Part shown: positions 1-36,350 of the stretch, piece by piece
Position numbering within the stretch: position 1 is the stretch's first letter
Layout of the letters: each line of letters begins with the position of its first letter
Origin: Cymodocea nodosa
Lineage: Eukaryota; Streptophyta; Magnoliopsida; Alismatales; Cymodoceaceae
Reading direction: 5' to 3'
Assembly (NCBI GenBank): GCA_036874045.1
Contig: CM072342.1
Span: forward strand, 146,501 to 210,500
Length of the DNA: 64,000 bases
Translations under genes and position numbers: made by a program
The notes under the pieces: model-generated
Database searches by the model: none
The model's input: the letters and a program-made list of their open reading frames with translations, nothing else
What the model was told of the DNA's origin: nothing

Positions 1-1330
1 TTTCGTATTATGATTTTATATCCTTAAGCTTTGGCAATGTTTTTATGTTTTAATTTTAGTCTTTAGGATTTGTTGTCCAACCAAGAAGATGACGTGATCA
101 TCTGCATGGTCAGGTGGAAGTTGTTAAGGGTGTCTCATGTATTAGCTGGGTCATAATATTCAGGTGATCAGATATTTATATTAAGTCACATGAGTAGGGG
201 CATTGTTAGGAAAAAGGGATATGTTTTTGCTGTCATTTGCCTTGTATTGGATTGGTTGCCACCTATCGAACTATGGTCCTATATTGTATTTCTACCCTAA
301 TCACAATAGATCACTCTCAATCTTCACATCCTTATCAATTGCAATCCTTGCATCGCCGACTGAAATTCAACAAGCTGGTATCAGAGTAGAGAGCATCTGA
401 GACCACATGAGGCAAGTAACCGATGGTAGAGGAACAATTGGCAAAGGCCTTTTGGCGGATCGACGTGAAGTTGAACACACTGGAAGATAAGGTGGAGTCA
501 TGAATGAGTGAAATGGAGAAGAAGATCGAATCTTTCGGGCAAGGACCTGGAAGGTTCATTACATTCAAGGTATCTACCAAATGGAGGTGATTCCTAGAGT
601 AGGAGAAACGAAGGTGAGGGCGCACATGATAAAGGGGGTGCGAGACACTCAGGGAATATGGCATCTGGACTTTCCATTGTTCAATGGAATGGGCGACCAA
701 GAAGAATAGTATCAAACAATGACCAAACTGCTCACATACCACCAGACAGAGATGTCAGAATGGGTGTTGACTGTTGCCATTAATCTGAGGAACTATGTAG
801 CCCAATGGTTCTTAGGTTCTATGACGACAGTGAATCTCTAGAATGGGAGGAGTTTTCTGAAGCTTTAATAGCACATTTCAAGGCAAACCCACTATGCAAT
901 TATGAAGGTAAATTATACAAGCTCCAACAACATGGATCAGTAGAAGAATACCTAAACGAGCTTGATGCTCTATCAACACGCATCCCACGACTATTGGAGG
1001 CTAGCCAAGTCACTTTCTTTGTAGAGGGATTAAATGAAGAACTTAAGTTGAAGGTGAAGTGTTTGAGACCGCAAACCATGGCTATAGCCATATCTCTCAC
1101 AAAGATGCAAGAGGCATGAGAGGAAGCAAGGAGGAGAAGACTTGGGGGAAGCAGCAGTAATGGCTTGAAGTTGCCGCCTCCACAACCGAAGGAGGGATTT
1201 GGGGGTTGAACGTCAGGAGGGAACTTCTGGAAAAATATTCAAGCACCAGATGGAGGGGGAAGGTCGATGATCAATAAAGACAAACCTGCAATACCACAGA
1301 AGCAATACACTGGGGATTATCACTCAAATC
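1..1330 (+). mobile_element. Ty3/gypsy retrotransposon fragment (LTR edge, primer site, gag)
   Basis: A truncated LTR retrotransposon lies in the last intron of the SAC9 gene, opposite to its transcription. A tRNA-Met-type primer binding site (TGGTATCAGAGT) sits at 377-388, followed by a leader and a gag-like region to about 1330. A possible LTR runs from TGTTAGG at 204 to about 372. The sequence just before it (GAGTAGGGGCAT) resembles a polypurine tract, so positions 1-203 may be the tail of another copy. No protease, reverse transcriptase or integrase follows: after about 1330 the sequence becomes unrelated intron DNA. The gag assignment is firm; the LTR limits are inferred. Confidence 0.6.
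805..1119 (+). pseudogene. gypsy gag (Retrotrans_gag) fragment
   Basis: A 104-codon open stretch matches the capsid-like Retrotrans_gag domain of plant gypsy elements: a W-x-x-F-x-x-A/L core (WEEFSEALIAHF), then a YEGKLYKLQQ segment, a SVEEYLNEL helix and the typical VTFFVEGLNEELK stretch. Gag forms the particle that packages element RNA. The frame is broken by stops upstream (for example after the leader near 500) and ends at 1119 before any zinc knuckle. The start is a GTT-adjacent ATG inside the domain rather than a true gag start. It is a dead remnant, not a host gene. Confidence 0.65.
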
Positions 1331-1748
1331 TCTCCTCCCCCCCACATGTACTTGGCTGGCAGTTTTTAATTTACAATGGTTAGCCTTCATGTGATTACCA
1401 ATTAGAACGAGAACCTCAAATTAACTGAGGTCAGGTCTCATCTAATAATTTTTCCTTGATGATAATAATGATAAAGAAGCTTGATAAACTTGCAGGTCAT
1501 AATCTCTAGAAAGCTCACAGAGCTGACAAGTCAAATAACTAATCAAGTTATGAGGCCTTTAAACATGGATGTTGGCCTAACACAATCATTTAATCAGTTG
1601 CTTCAATTTAGCAAGGAAAAAAATTGTTTTTTAGCAATCACATTAATTATAATGGCAAGCATAACAACGAAAATACTCAAAAACAGAGATCTAAAGGATA
1701 AGACTAACGACAGGAGGAACAGCAAATCCTATCTCAGCTTTTTTTTAC

Positions 1749-27689
<25,941 letters not shown>

Positions 27690-28024
27690 CTGATGGATGC
27701 CAAATATGAGAAGCATGTTAGAAATAGAAAGGTATAAATAAGTATTTGTCAAATAAGGTAAAAGACATTTTTTGAAAGAATCAGCATCACAAAAAGAAAT
27801 GCTAATGGAAAGATTTATCTATTACGAAGTAAGAATTACCAACAATGGATAACATAGTTGGCCAACTTACTTGTGAGGGAAGAGGTCTTAAGTTCAAATT
27901 CAGGGAAAAATATTACCATTATCAAAAATTTAGTAAAGATTTGATTTTATTTTGTGCTGAAATAAAAAAATAAGCATTATGATGATAATTTTTAATAGTC
28001 AATAAATGTAGATTTGGTTGCTAT

Positions 28025-28665
28025 ATAAGTTCCATCATCTCTACAAACCATATATTATTATTTTATACTACGCTGGTATAAGAAAAGGGAGATGCAGGGA
28101 TGAAATTCATACTTTTCAAAAAAAATGCCCACTTTGTTTCTATGTTTTCACCACCATCTGCTGCCCCTCTCAAGACCAAATAAAACAGCCATTCTCAAGC
28201 TTCTTTCACCCTATCACCTACTTCCATTCCACCATATCAACTCTTCATCTTGATGTGTGCAACCCATTCATCCACCAACTATTCACTCTCATCAATTGTC
28301 CAAATACTCGGTAAGGGTAGGCTTTGCCTTTTAAAGAAGTTCTATCATCTCTAAAACCCTTATTATTATTATTATTATTATTTTATATTATATTATTATC
28401 CTACCCTCATTGACAAGCCAAATTTATAGGGTTGAGCTTCATACTATTCTAAAAACACACTTTGCAATTTGCATTTGCATCCAACCTCATGCCACTCTGT
28501 TTCCATTGCAATTTGTCACCCCCTTCTTAAGCCCCAAAAAGCAACCATTTTCAACCTTCTCCTTTATCCCTTTCACCTCCTCTTATTCCAACATTTCAGC
28601 CTTACAGCTCTAGGTGCACACCTCCATCCACCAACTATTCACTCTAAATCAATTATACAAACACC
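28025..28665. repeat. Diverged tandem duplication in SAC9 intron 1
   Basis: Two units of about 310 bases share the order: TATCATCTCTA-like start (near 28030 and 28341), an ATT-repeat tract, a segment ending CATTTTCAA/CATTCTCAA, and CATCCACCAACTATTCACTC (near 28270 and 28625). They differ by many substitutions and indels. Confidence 0.65.
28362..28383. repeat. ATT microsatellite
   Basis: A run of ATT trinucleotides inside the second unit of the tandem duplication; it is longer than in the first unit. Confidence 0.85.
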
Positions 28666-29269
28666 ATAAACATCTCCTTCAACAATCATAGCACAAACAC
28701 ACAAAGGACACAAAAGCCTCATCCAAAAAATCTTTGAACGTGAACTTGTACATTTAAAATATGATTTTTTGGGGTTTTCATTCCTTACAATCATTATATC
28801 CATGCTCTCCCAAGCTAAATGTATTTCTTCCAGTTTTATAATCTCATGTTCATATGGTCATCTGGACTTCATGTAGCCCATGTAGACCTAGACCAGGTTA
28901 GCTAGCAATACTTGTTCTTGATTTTGAATCTAGCATATTGATAGTTGACTTCCAATATTATTCAATTAATTATGTTCAAATAAAACTTCCACACACCATA
29001 GGTCTTTTGGCATACAAATCTACATCTTGTTGCTATTTTCTGTTTTTTCTTTTATTTCTTGAAAGATGGCCTTACACTTTAGAATTGATTTAATTATAAT
29101 ATTACTGATATACATCTGAATAATCATTCTCTTATGATGTTGTTTTGTTTCTTTTGATAGCGATTAACTCAATTCCCATGGTGATCATTAAGTTGCCCAT
29201 ACATTACATAAACTAACACCAATAGATGGTATTAAGTGAACTCCCATGGTACATTAAAAAAAGGGATAG

Positions 29270-29870
29270 AAAAAACATCTTTTAGGTCCAAAGCACTCAG
29301 ACTTGCCATGTTCACAGCGATGCTTATGTTCATCAATGGCATCTTCATGGTGGATGCAAGCAACAGGAGAGGAAATGGGAAGCATAAGCCCATGGTAGTT
29401 GCTAGAGATACCTAAGGTTGACGATGGTGTGACAATGTCTTGAATGGGTGGAGAGAGAGAGAGAGAGAGAGAGAAGCAACACTAGTGGTGACATCCTAGG
29501 TTAGGGTTGGCAGTAGTGGAAAAGGAGGAATGGAGTGGAGCTAATGGTCGGAGAGGGCCTATACATAAGATGAAGGGTGCCAACAACCTGAAGGTTGGGC
29601 TGCTGATGGTTGGGAGAAGGGTGGTCGTTAAGGTTTCCAACCTCCCTACTTGGATCTCTCTCACTTTTTAGACTCTCAAAACCTAAATTCTAATACCATG
29701 TAAGAACACAAGAAATAAGTGAAAGCAAATTGATTTTATTAGCAAACAAAAGACCTCTATATATAAAAATTACATGAAAAAGATGGATACAAATTTAACA
29801 ATGTACGACTAAACCCACAACACATATATAATCCTAATACATTATTTACTCAAACACTACTTATTTGATG
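29270..29870 (-). mobile_element. copia LTR and leader remnant
   Basis: On the minus strand an LTR-like segment (about 29870-29704) ends TTCTTACA and is directly followed by TGGTATTAGAAT, a diverged Met-type primer site, then a leader running to about 29270. No coding domain follows. It lies in SAC9 intron 1, in the same orientation as the gene. Confidence 0.5.
29452..29474. repeat. GA microsatellite
   Basis: A run of about eleven GA dinucleotides in the leader part of a copia remnant. Confidence 0.85.
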
Positions 29871-30239
29871 ACTTCTATTTTTAGAATCACGTGAACCACT
29901 CCAATAGTGGTATTTTCTTCATTTTGTAATTCTTTCGTGAAAAATGCATGTAAACTCATAAAATAGTTTGTTTTATTGTCTCTCGTACTTTGGGGGAAAA
30001 TAGCTTTCAATTCCATCTCAAATGATCAACTACAGACGATATAAAATAATGGAGCTAAACTTTACGAAATGTGTAAGTTGCCTCTCTCCACCGACAGTAG
30101 CATACATGTGCTCAAACTCAAGAAAAAACACTACCATTATCTAAAAAAAAAAAAAAAAGTCGGCTCTCTTGTGGAGTAGTGAAAAGGGCAATCAAGTGGA
30201 ATTTGACTTTCGTCAATTTCTCCTCCTGAAGGCCATGTT

Positions 30240-30850
30240 TCTCAAATTTTGGATTCCCAGCTTTGCTTCTCCTGATGTTCTACTTTAAACTTTCCAGTGA
30301 CCATGACTATTGATTTCGTCTTTTCGATCCCCGAGTCAGTTGATGCTCCCTCATTCCATTCCCCTCCTGGTCCTCTCCCGATCTCCGTTTTCTCTTCTTC
30401 CAGATGCTGCGTCCTCATCCTACTTGATGCCCCTATCCCCTCCTCGCTGCTTCCACCATCATCAGCGGTAGACCCCCCCGATTTCACCATCACCTCCATC
30501 TCGCGCGGTTGCCCGCGTGGCGTCACCTCCTGGTGACAGCCCCAACCTCCATATAGACTAGCCTCCCTCTTCCCAAATCCTCGTCTTCTTCACCGATCCC
30601 ATGCACCACCTCCCGTCGTTTGGCACACGAATTTGGAAGTTGATTGCAAATCGAACAGAAGTCAACAACAAGCACCACCAAAACAAAATCCATTGCGACA
30701 ACAAAAAGCGAGGCAAGCAACGAAATCATCGTCAGGGGCGACGGAAAGAATGCCTACCTCCTACCACCATCGCTTCCTAGATCCGCAGCAGCAGGGGAGG
30801 AGAAAGGAGGAGCTGTGCCCGAACCACACGTTTCGTCGTGATTTATAGTC
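30240..30850. promoter_or_regulatory. GC-rich island, likely SAC9 promoter and 5' leader
   Basis: This 600-base stretch is much richer in C, G and CpG than the flanking AT-rich DNA. It lies 2.7 kb upstream of the first certain SAC9 exon and contains the tentative first exon. Open frames on both strands here look like chance products of the base composition. I see no convincing TATA box on the minus strand. Confidence 0.4.
30457..30499 (-). CDS. SAC9: Tentative first coding exon of SAC9
   Basis: The exon ending at 27689 begins with two bases of a split codon and then GFLRDTSV, which fits the N-terminus of the family just after its first few residues. A first exon supplying ATG plus one spare base is therefore needed upstream. 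The GC-rich island at 30.24-30.85 kb offers an ATG at 30499-30497. Donor GATG|GTGGAA at 30457 leaves one base, giving a 14-residue start (MEVMVKSGGSTADD) that joins in frame. Another usable donor (CAA|GTAGGA) lies slightly downstream. The choice of exon and donor is inference. Confidence 0.35.
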
Positions 30851-31139
30851 GTTCATCTCGCACGTATTTCAAACTAATTTACAAATAAAAATAATTTTCG
30901 AGATAAACAAAATGATGCCACGCAATAAATAAACAAGTGATGATTTAGACTTTTTTTTACTTCTTTGGACGTGTTGGTTGCCACATTCTATCTATTTTTA
31001 ACACGAAATAATTTATATCTTTTTTCTTTTTTTCGCCTAAAAGGTGATTTCATCGTTAACATTCATTATAACTTAAGATGGTGAGACTTCAAGAGGAGTG
31101 TGAATGTTAGGAATTAAAAAATTAAGAATAAATTTTTAA

Positions 31140-34100
31140 TATTCTAGTGGTGTTTGTATCATTTTAAAAGGTTAAAAAAAATTTTCAAATTTTCTAGGAT
31201 ATAAAAGCAAAAAATGACATTCGATTAAAGTCCTCAAAGGAACTTTTGTCTACTCACACGGGTAAGCCACGCGAGGACCACTAGGGTTCTGCGACGGTGC
31301 TCATCTCCGCAATGATGACTGCACAATGACCTACCCACGCTCAAAACTAGCGTGAGCCATTGATTTTACCCTTCTCTCTCCTCCTTCTACCTACTTTCCT
31401 ATCTTAGGCTTCCTTAATGTGTCCTCCTTTGATCTTCTTTTCTTCACTCCATTGAGTTGATCATGATCGTGGGCAATGGTGTTCAAGCACGCTATCCTTT
31501 TTTCTTTTTTCGTTGGGGTAAGTTTCATCATCGTTGCCTTGATTTCATATTTCGCTGGTGTTGTTTTCAAGACATTTTCTTGATCTCGTGGTCAGTTAGT
31601 GGCATTTTCTTAATTGATTGAGCAATCCATTGATCTCCTTTGCATTTTCCAAGTGTCGTCGTTGGTGAAGCTTCGACACCCAACTCCTTAGTGATCCCCT
31701 CAACTAGTCCAGGTAACGAAGCTTTGAAACCCAACTTCTGCTAATATATACATGTTTTAGCATGAGATGTTGCAGCAATGACTACTTTTGTTATTATTAG
31801 ACTTGTGTTTTTTTTTGGAAATCATGAGATGTTTTAGCCTAGAATCATGATTATTAGTCTTTTATAATGTTTCACAATGTAATAAAGGATGATGAACGGC
31901 TAATTCTAGTGCTGCAATTTTCTTCCTACAAGTATAATCTCTATTTACTTTAACATATAATTATGGTCGACTGTACCTTACATAATGGTTTTGGTCGATA
32001 TTTTTCTCTAAATTCATCCTGTGTTCATGGTTTCAGAGTTCATGGTTTTGGTCGATATTTGTCTCCTTTATAATTTTTGTTCATTATGATTTGATTGAGA
32101 GCTACAGAGTTTTTGAAATAGTTTCCGTGTTTTTGCTTAAGTAGTATTTGATTAGAAATTAAGTTGTTAACTTTTCTTTTGCCTTTTGCTTAAGTTGTAC
32201 TAGATATGTATTTTACTTGATCTCACCAATTCAATTAGTTCTATGTATTCTGGACGGGTTTCTTTCACAAGTAGTATGCTTAGATCATTAATGATGATCA
32301 TTTTTGTTTTCATTTTCTAGACCAAGTTGCATTCCTCTATTTCAATGAAATCTATGGATAATTGAGATGAATTTCTGTAGATTTTATTCTTCTATTATCT
32401 TGATGAATCATTGTTTCATATGGTTTTAGAAAAACTTTCCCAGAACATTTCAATGGTGGATGGATGATATATATGACTTTCTATAATGCCTTTTATTTAA
32501 CTTGTGTTGTTTTAGGGAACTTTGATTTTGTTTATTCCTATTGTACCATTGTAAACATTTCAATTGATTGCACTCTACCGATGTTGCACAAAACTTTGTG
32601 GTTGTTGAGTAATCTCTTCTTTTCATGCATAAGTGCGACATAGAGATGTGCTAGAAGTGTGGCACTCTCAAAGATTCTTCTCTTTTTAATTCTTTTTTTT
32701 GTGCTTTAAGGGTACCAAGATGCATTTGAGTTTTGTTTTTAACGTATATCCAAAGTTAAGGCCTTTTTTAATCATTACTGCTAGCCAATGTTGTGCCTTA
32801 TTTCACGCAGAAAGTTATCTATCATGTGGATGTTTCTTATTTCTTGATTTATTTGAATGTGAACTTTATTTTCTATTTTAGTTATGTAGAAATATATTAT
32901 TCTTTGGAAGCTTGTCACATGTTTTATGAATTATTACTCAATTGTTTATATTACTTTAACTTAATGTTTTTAGTGAAGTACTTATGAAAAATCTTGACAC
33001 CAATAAGAAACTTGAATGAAGTTATGTCAGTTGGAATAGTCAAAATGATGAAATATTTTTAAACATATTATGTGAGTTTTTGAATAAAAGGAACGAAAAG
33101 ACTCATGATGAAAAAGTTAAACTAGAGACATGAAAGAAAGTAATTAAAAAATACAACTAAAAAATATGATGTAGTATTGAGAAGAAAATTGTTGATAATC
33201 AAATTAATATTTAATAAGTTATATACAAGAACTATATTTTAATATCAAATCAAAGTAAATGAGGGTGAGATTTTGTCAATAGTTATACAGATATCTCAGA
33301 AGAAGTATAGGAAGAATTTATTAAAGTAAAATTTACATAATTTGTATTTATTTCTCAATACATAATCAATAATTTAATCATTTTTTTTTTTAGTTAGGTA
33401 TATTCAAAGTGTAATTCATGTAATAGGAAAACACGTCCCATTTACCCTTAATTTGAAATGCTTTTTCAGACGAATATAGCATCAAGAAGAGATGTTATCC
33501 ATTCAAATGAACCTATGCATGATATTTCTTCTAGGAATCATATGGATGCTTCTCTTGGGAATCATATGGATGAAAATATCTAATTTTTCACACAAGAATC
33601 TCTTGATCAATCTTTACCAATGGGTTCCAATACAAGTAGTGAGTTTCTCAAGCAAAAAAAAGTCCAAGACCACATGCAAAATCACACGCACTTGTGTATA
33701 TTGCTATAGAAAAAGTTGTAAGAATACTTGAATCTTTTGTTGAGAAAATAAATCAAAGAGGAGAAGAACAGAATGTAGTTATGAGAGAGACATTGACACT
33801 TAAATACGTAGAATGGATTTAGACAAGCAAATTATGTGAGAGGTTGTAATAGATGAAATTCTATTTATTCTAGAAATTAATATAGAGGAGAGATTTTGAA
33901 GGATAGAAAGAATAAAGATCAATTTCTGTATATGCAAGAAGAGATGAAAGTTGAATTGTTAAAATATAAATTACGATTATCTGCAATGAACTTTTTATTT
34001 TGAATATGGATGTTATTGTATTATTTTGTTGAATGTTGTGTAATGATGGATATTATTTTGTTATGAACATGTAAAACTTTTTTCAGTATAAAGATGCTAT

Positions 34101-35880
34101 TGGAAGAGGAAGAGGAGGAAGATGAAATGATCACAAATGTCGTCGTCATGATAGTGACTACTTTGTTACTTTCCCTAAAAACATATTCAAGTAATACTTT
34201 AAGAAATACTAAAAGAATTTATAATAAAGAAGGTGTAGAGTATATAACAAGATTGTTAGATTCATTGTTGCCCAATCAAGTTTACAACTACAGAAAAATA
34301 TATTGAATGAGTTAGGATATTTTTATCAAATTATCAACTTTGTTAAGAAATAAATGAATTATATCTGATGGTAGATATATCATATATCATAGTAAAAGAG
34401 AAGTTTGAAATATTTCTTATAATAGTTGAATAAAATCAAAGATATATAATAACATAGGAGCATTTTCATTACTTTGTTTGGACTGTTAGTATTTATTTCA
34501 ATTAAATTCTAAATGCAATAATAAAATTGATTGACATCCTAATAACAAAGCTATCTACGTCAACTCCAAAAAGGATTTGTAATGATCTTACTGTTTTTCC
34601 TTATTTTAAGATAAAATTAGTCTTTTAATAGAATTATAAATATATTTCCAATACAAATTTCTTTTTATTTAAACTTATCTTTATTTGTATAATTATATTG
34701 GAGTTATTGATGGGACATATGTAAAAACAATAATTGTAAGAGAGGAAAATGCTAGATTTAAAGATAGAAAAAGTGAATTATCACAAAATATTATGGTAGC
34801 TTGCAATTTTGATATGGAATTTATTTATGAGTGGATAGGAATGTTCAACATCTGATGCACGTGTACTTCAAGATGCAATCAGTCAATCAAATGGTCTTCA
34901 AGGTCCACCATGTATTGTTTTTAGCAAATATAATGTCATTATTTTTACATGATAGTTAAATTAGATAAGAATGATTTTTGATAGCTTTGATTTAAATCTT
35001 ATTTGTAGGGAAATTATATTTGGTTGTTGCTAGTTATCTAAATTGACCAAAATTTTTTGCTTCATTTCGAGGTGTTTGTTATCACTTAAATGATTATGTT
35101 ATTAATTGACTTTCAAGTAATACAATCAAAAATTTTAATTATAGGCATTCACAATTACAGATAGTCATAGAACATACATTTGAAGTGGTGAAACATCGAT
35201 TTTCAATTTTACAAAGTTATATGTCATTTCCTTATAAAACACAAGTTAAGATTGTTCAAGCATGTTTACTTCATAATTTTATTTGCAAGAAAGATAAAAC
35301 ATATCTACTTAAAGATCTTGAAGATGAAGTAAAAGAAGTTGAAAATCACAATCAAGAAATGGAATTTCTAACATATTTTGAAGATGATGAACAACTACAT
35401 ATCACTAGTAGTAGCCAAGAACAAAGAAAAACAATAACAAATCAAATGCACGCAACGATATTCCAATCTACATGGCATAATCATTGTTATTAAATCATGA
35501 AGTATGTTTTGTATTTTCTTTGTTTAAAAGTTTATCATGAAATATTTGTAATGATGGAAGATATAACTTTACATTTCATTTTTATAATTTACTTCTATTT
35601 CATTGTTATATTTCAATATTTTTATTTATGAATTATGATCATAAATAATTAAAATATATATTTTATAATTATTAAAATATATAAGGTCAAATTAATTTAT
35701 TTTTAATTTCAAATATATATTATAAGTAAATTAAAAAAAATTTCAACAACTACATAATTTTTCTAACTTTTCATTGGTGATACAAACAACTTTAAATTTT
35801 ACTTTCTGATTTTTTGATTTCTATCTTTTTTAATTTTTTAATTCTTAATTTTTCTATCTTTCTATGTGACACAAACAAAT
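31140..35880 (+). mobile_element. Decayed PIF/Harbinger DNA transposon
   Basis: The interval carries a degraded Harbinger transposase on the plus strand and related ends: GTGGTGTTTGTATCA near 31155, and TGATACAAACAAC near 35780 with a further GTGACACAAACAAATCC near 35864-35880 followed by TTA, the trinucleotide this superfamily targets. Between 31.2 and 33.4 kb there is a leader-like region with no convincing frame; 33.4-34.0 kb may be a remnant of the second Harbinger protein. The outer ends are uncertain because two candidate 3' boundaries exist. Confidence 0.6.
34091..35493 (+). pseudogene. PIF/Harbinger transposase (DDE_Tnp_4), broken
   Basis: The recognisable order is an acidic N-terminus (34094-34306), the GVIDGTYVK motif with the first catalytic Asp at 34709-34711, SDARVLQDA with the second Asp at 34854-34856, a YHLNDY segment near 35080, IVIEHTFEVVKHRF with the catalytic Glu at 35170-35172, and the C-terminal KIVQACLLHNFI. 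This corresponds to a nuclease that cuts and pastes the element. The three catalytic codons fall in three different reading frames, with stops between, so no active enzyme can be made. Confidence 0.8.
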
Positions 35881-35999
35881 CCTTAATGTTAATTAAATCT
35901 TGAAAATGGCTTTGTTGTCATTTGAAAAAAAAAAATCTTTAGATAAAACACAAATAAAAACATTACCACTTTATTTATTTGAGAAAATGAATGACGCCA

Positions 36000-36350
36000 A
36001 GGGCTGCCAGACCTTTGCCCACCGCCATGGTCTGCTATTTATTTCTACCGTCTTCCATCTCTTCGATGCCAATAAAATAAGCGTGTGAAGTAAAAAAGAT
36101 AGAAAGGATCAGAGTAAACGATCTCTCTTTGAACACACCACCGGACCAGCAACTTATTCTTCCAAGCTCATACTTAGAATCTAAACTTCATCCTGAATAA
36201 TGGAAGCAAGGAGTCCAAAGATGTGGTGGATGAAAGGCTCTAAGATACAATTGCAACGTCTAGTGGAGGCCTACACTGCTTACAGCCCACAATGGAGGCT
36301 TAAATCAAGTGGCAGTTTTGAAGGAATGAAAACGAATGGGACCGATTCTC
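36000..36350 (-). other. Probable 3' untranslated region of the kinase gene
   Basis: This stretch follows the TAA at 36351-36353 and lies between the kinase and the end of the Harbinger element. Open frames across it on the plus strand are antisense shadows of the kinase exon. Confidence 0.5.

Noticed and set aside
30242..30729. Pro/Ser or Gly/Glu-rich frames on both strands
   Set aside because: They reflect the GC-rich composition of a probable promoter and leader, and only the first 14 codons of one are used in a tentative model.
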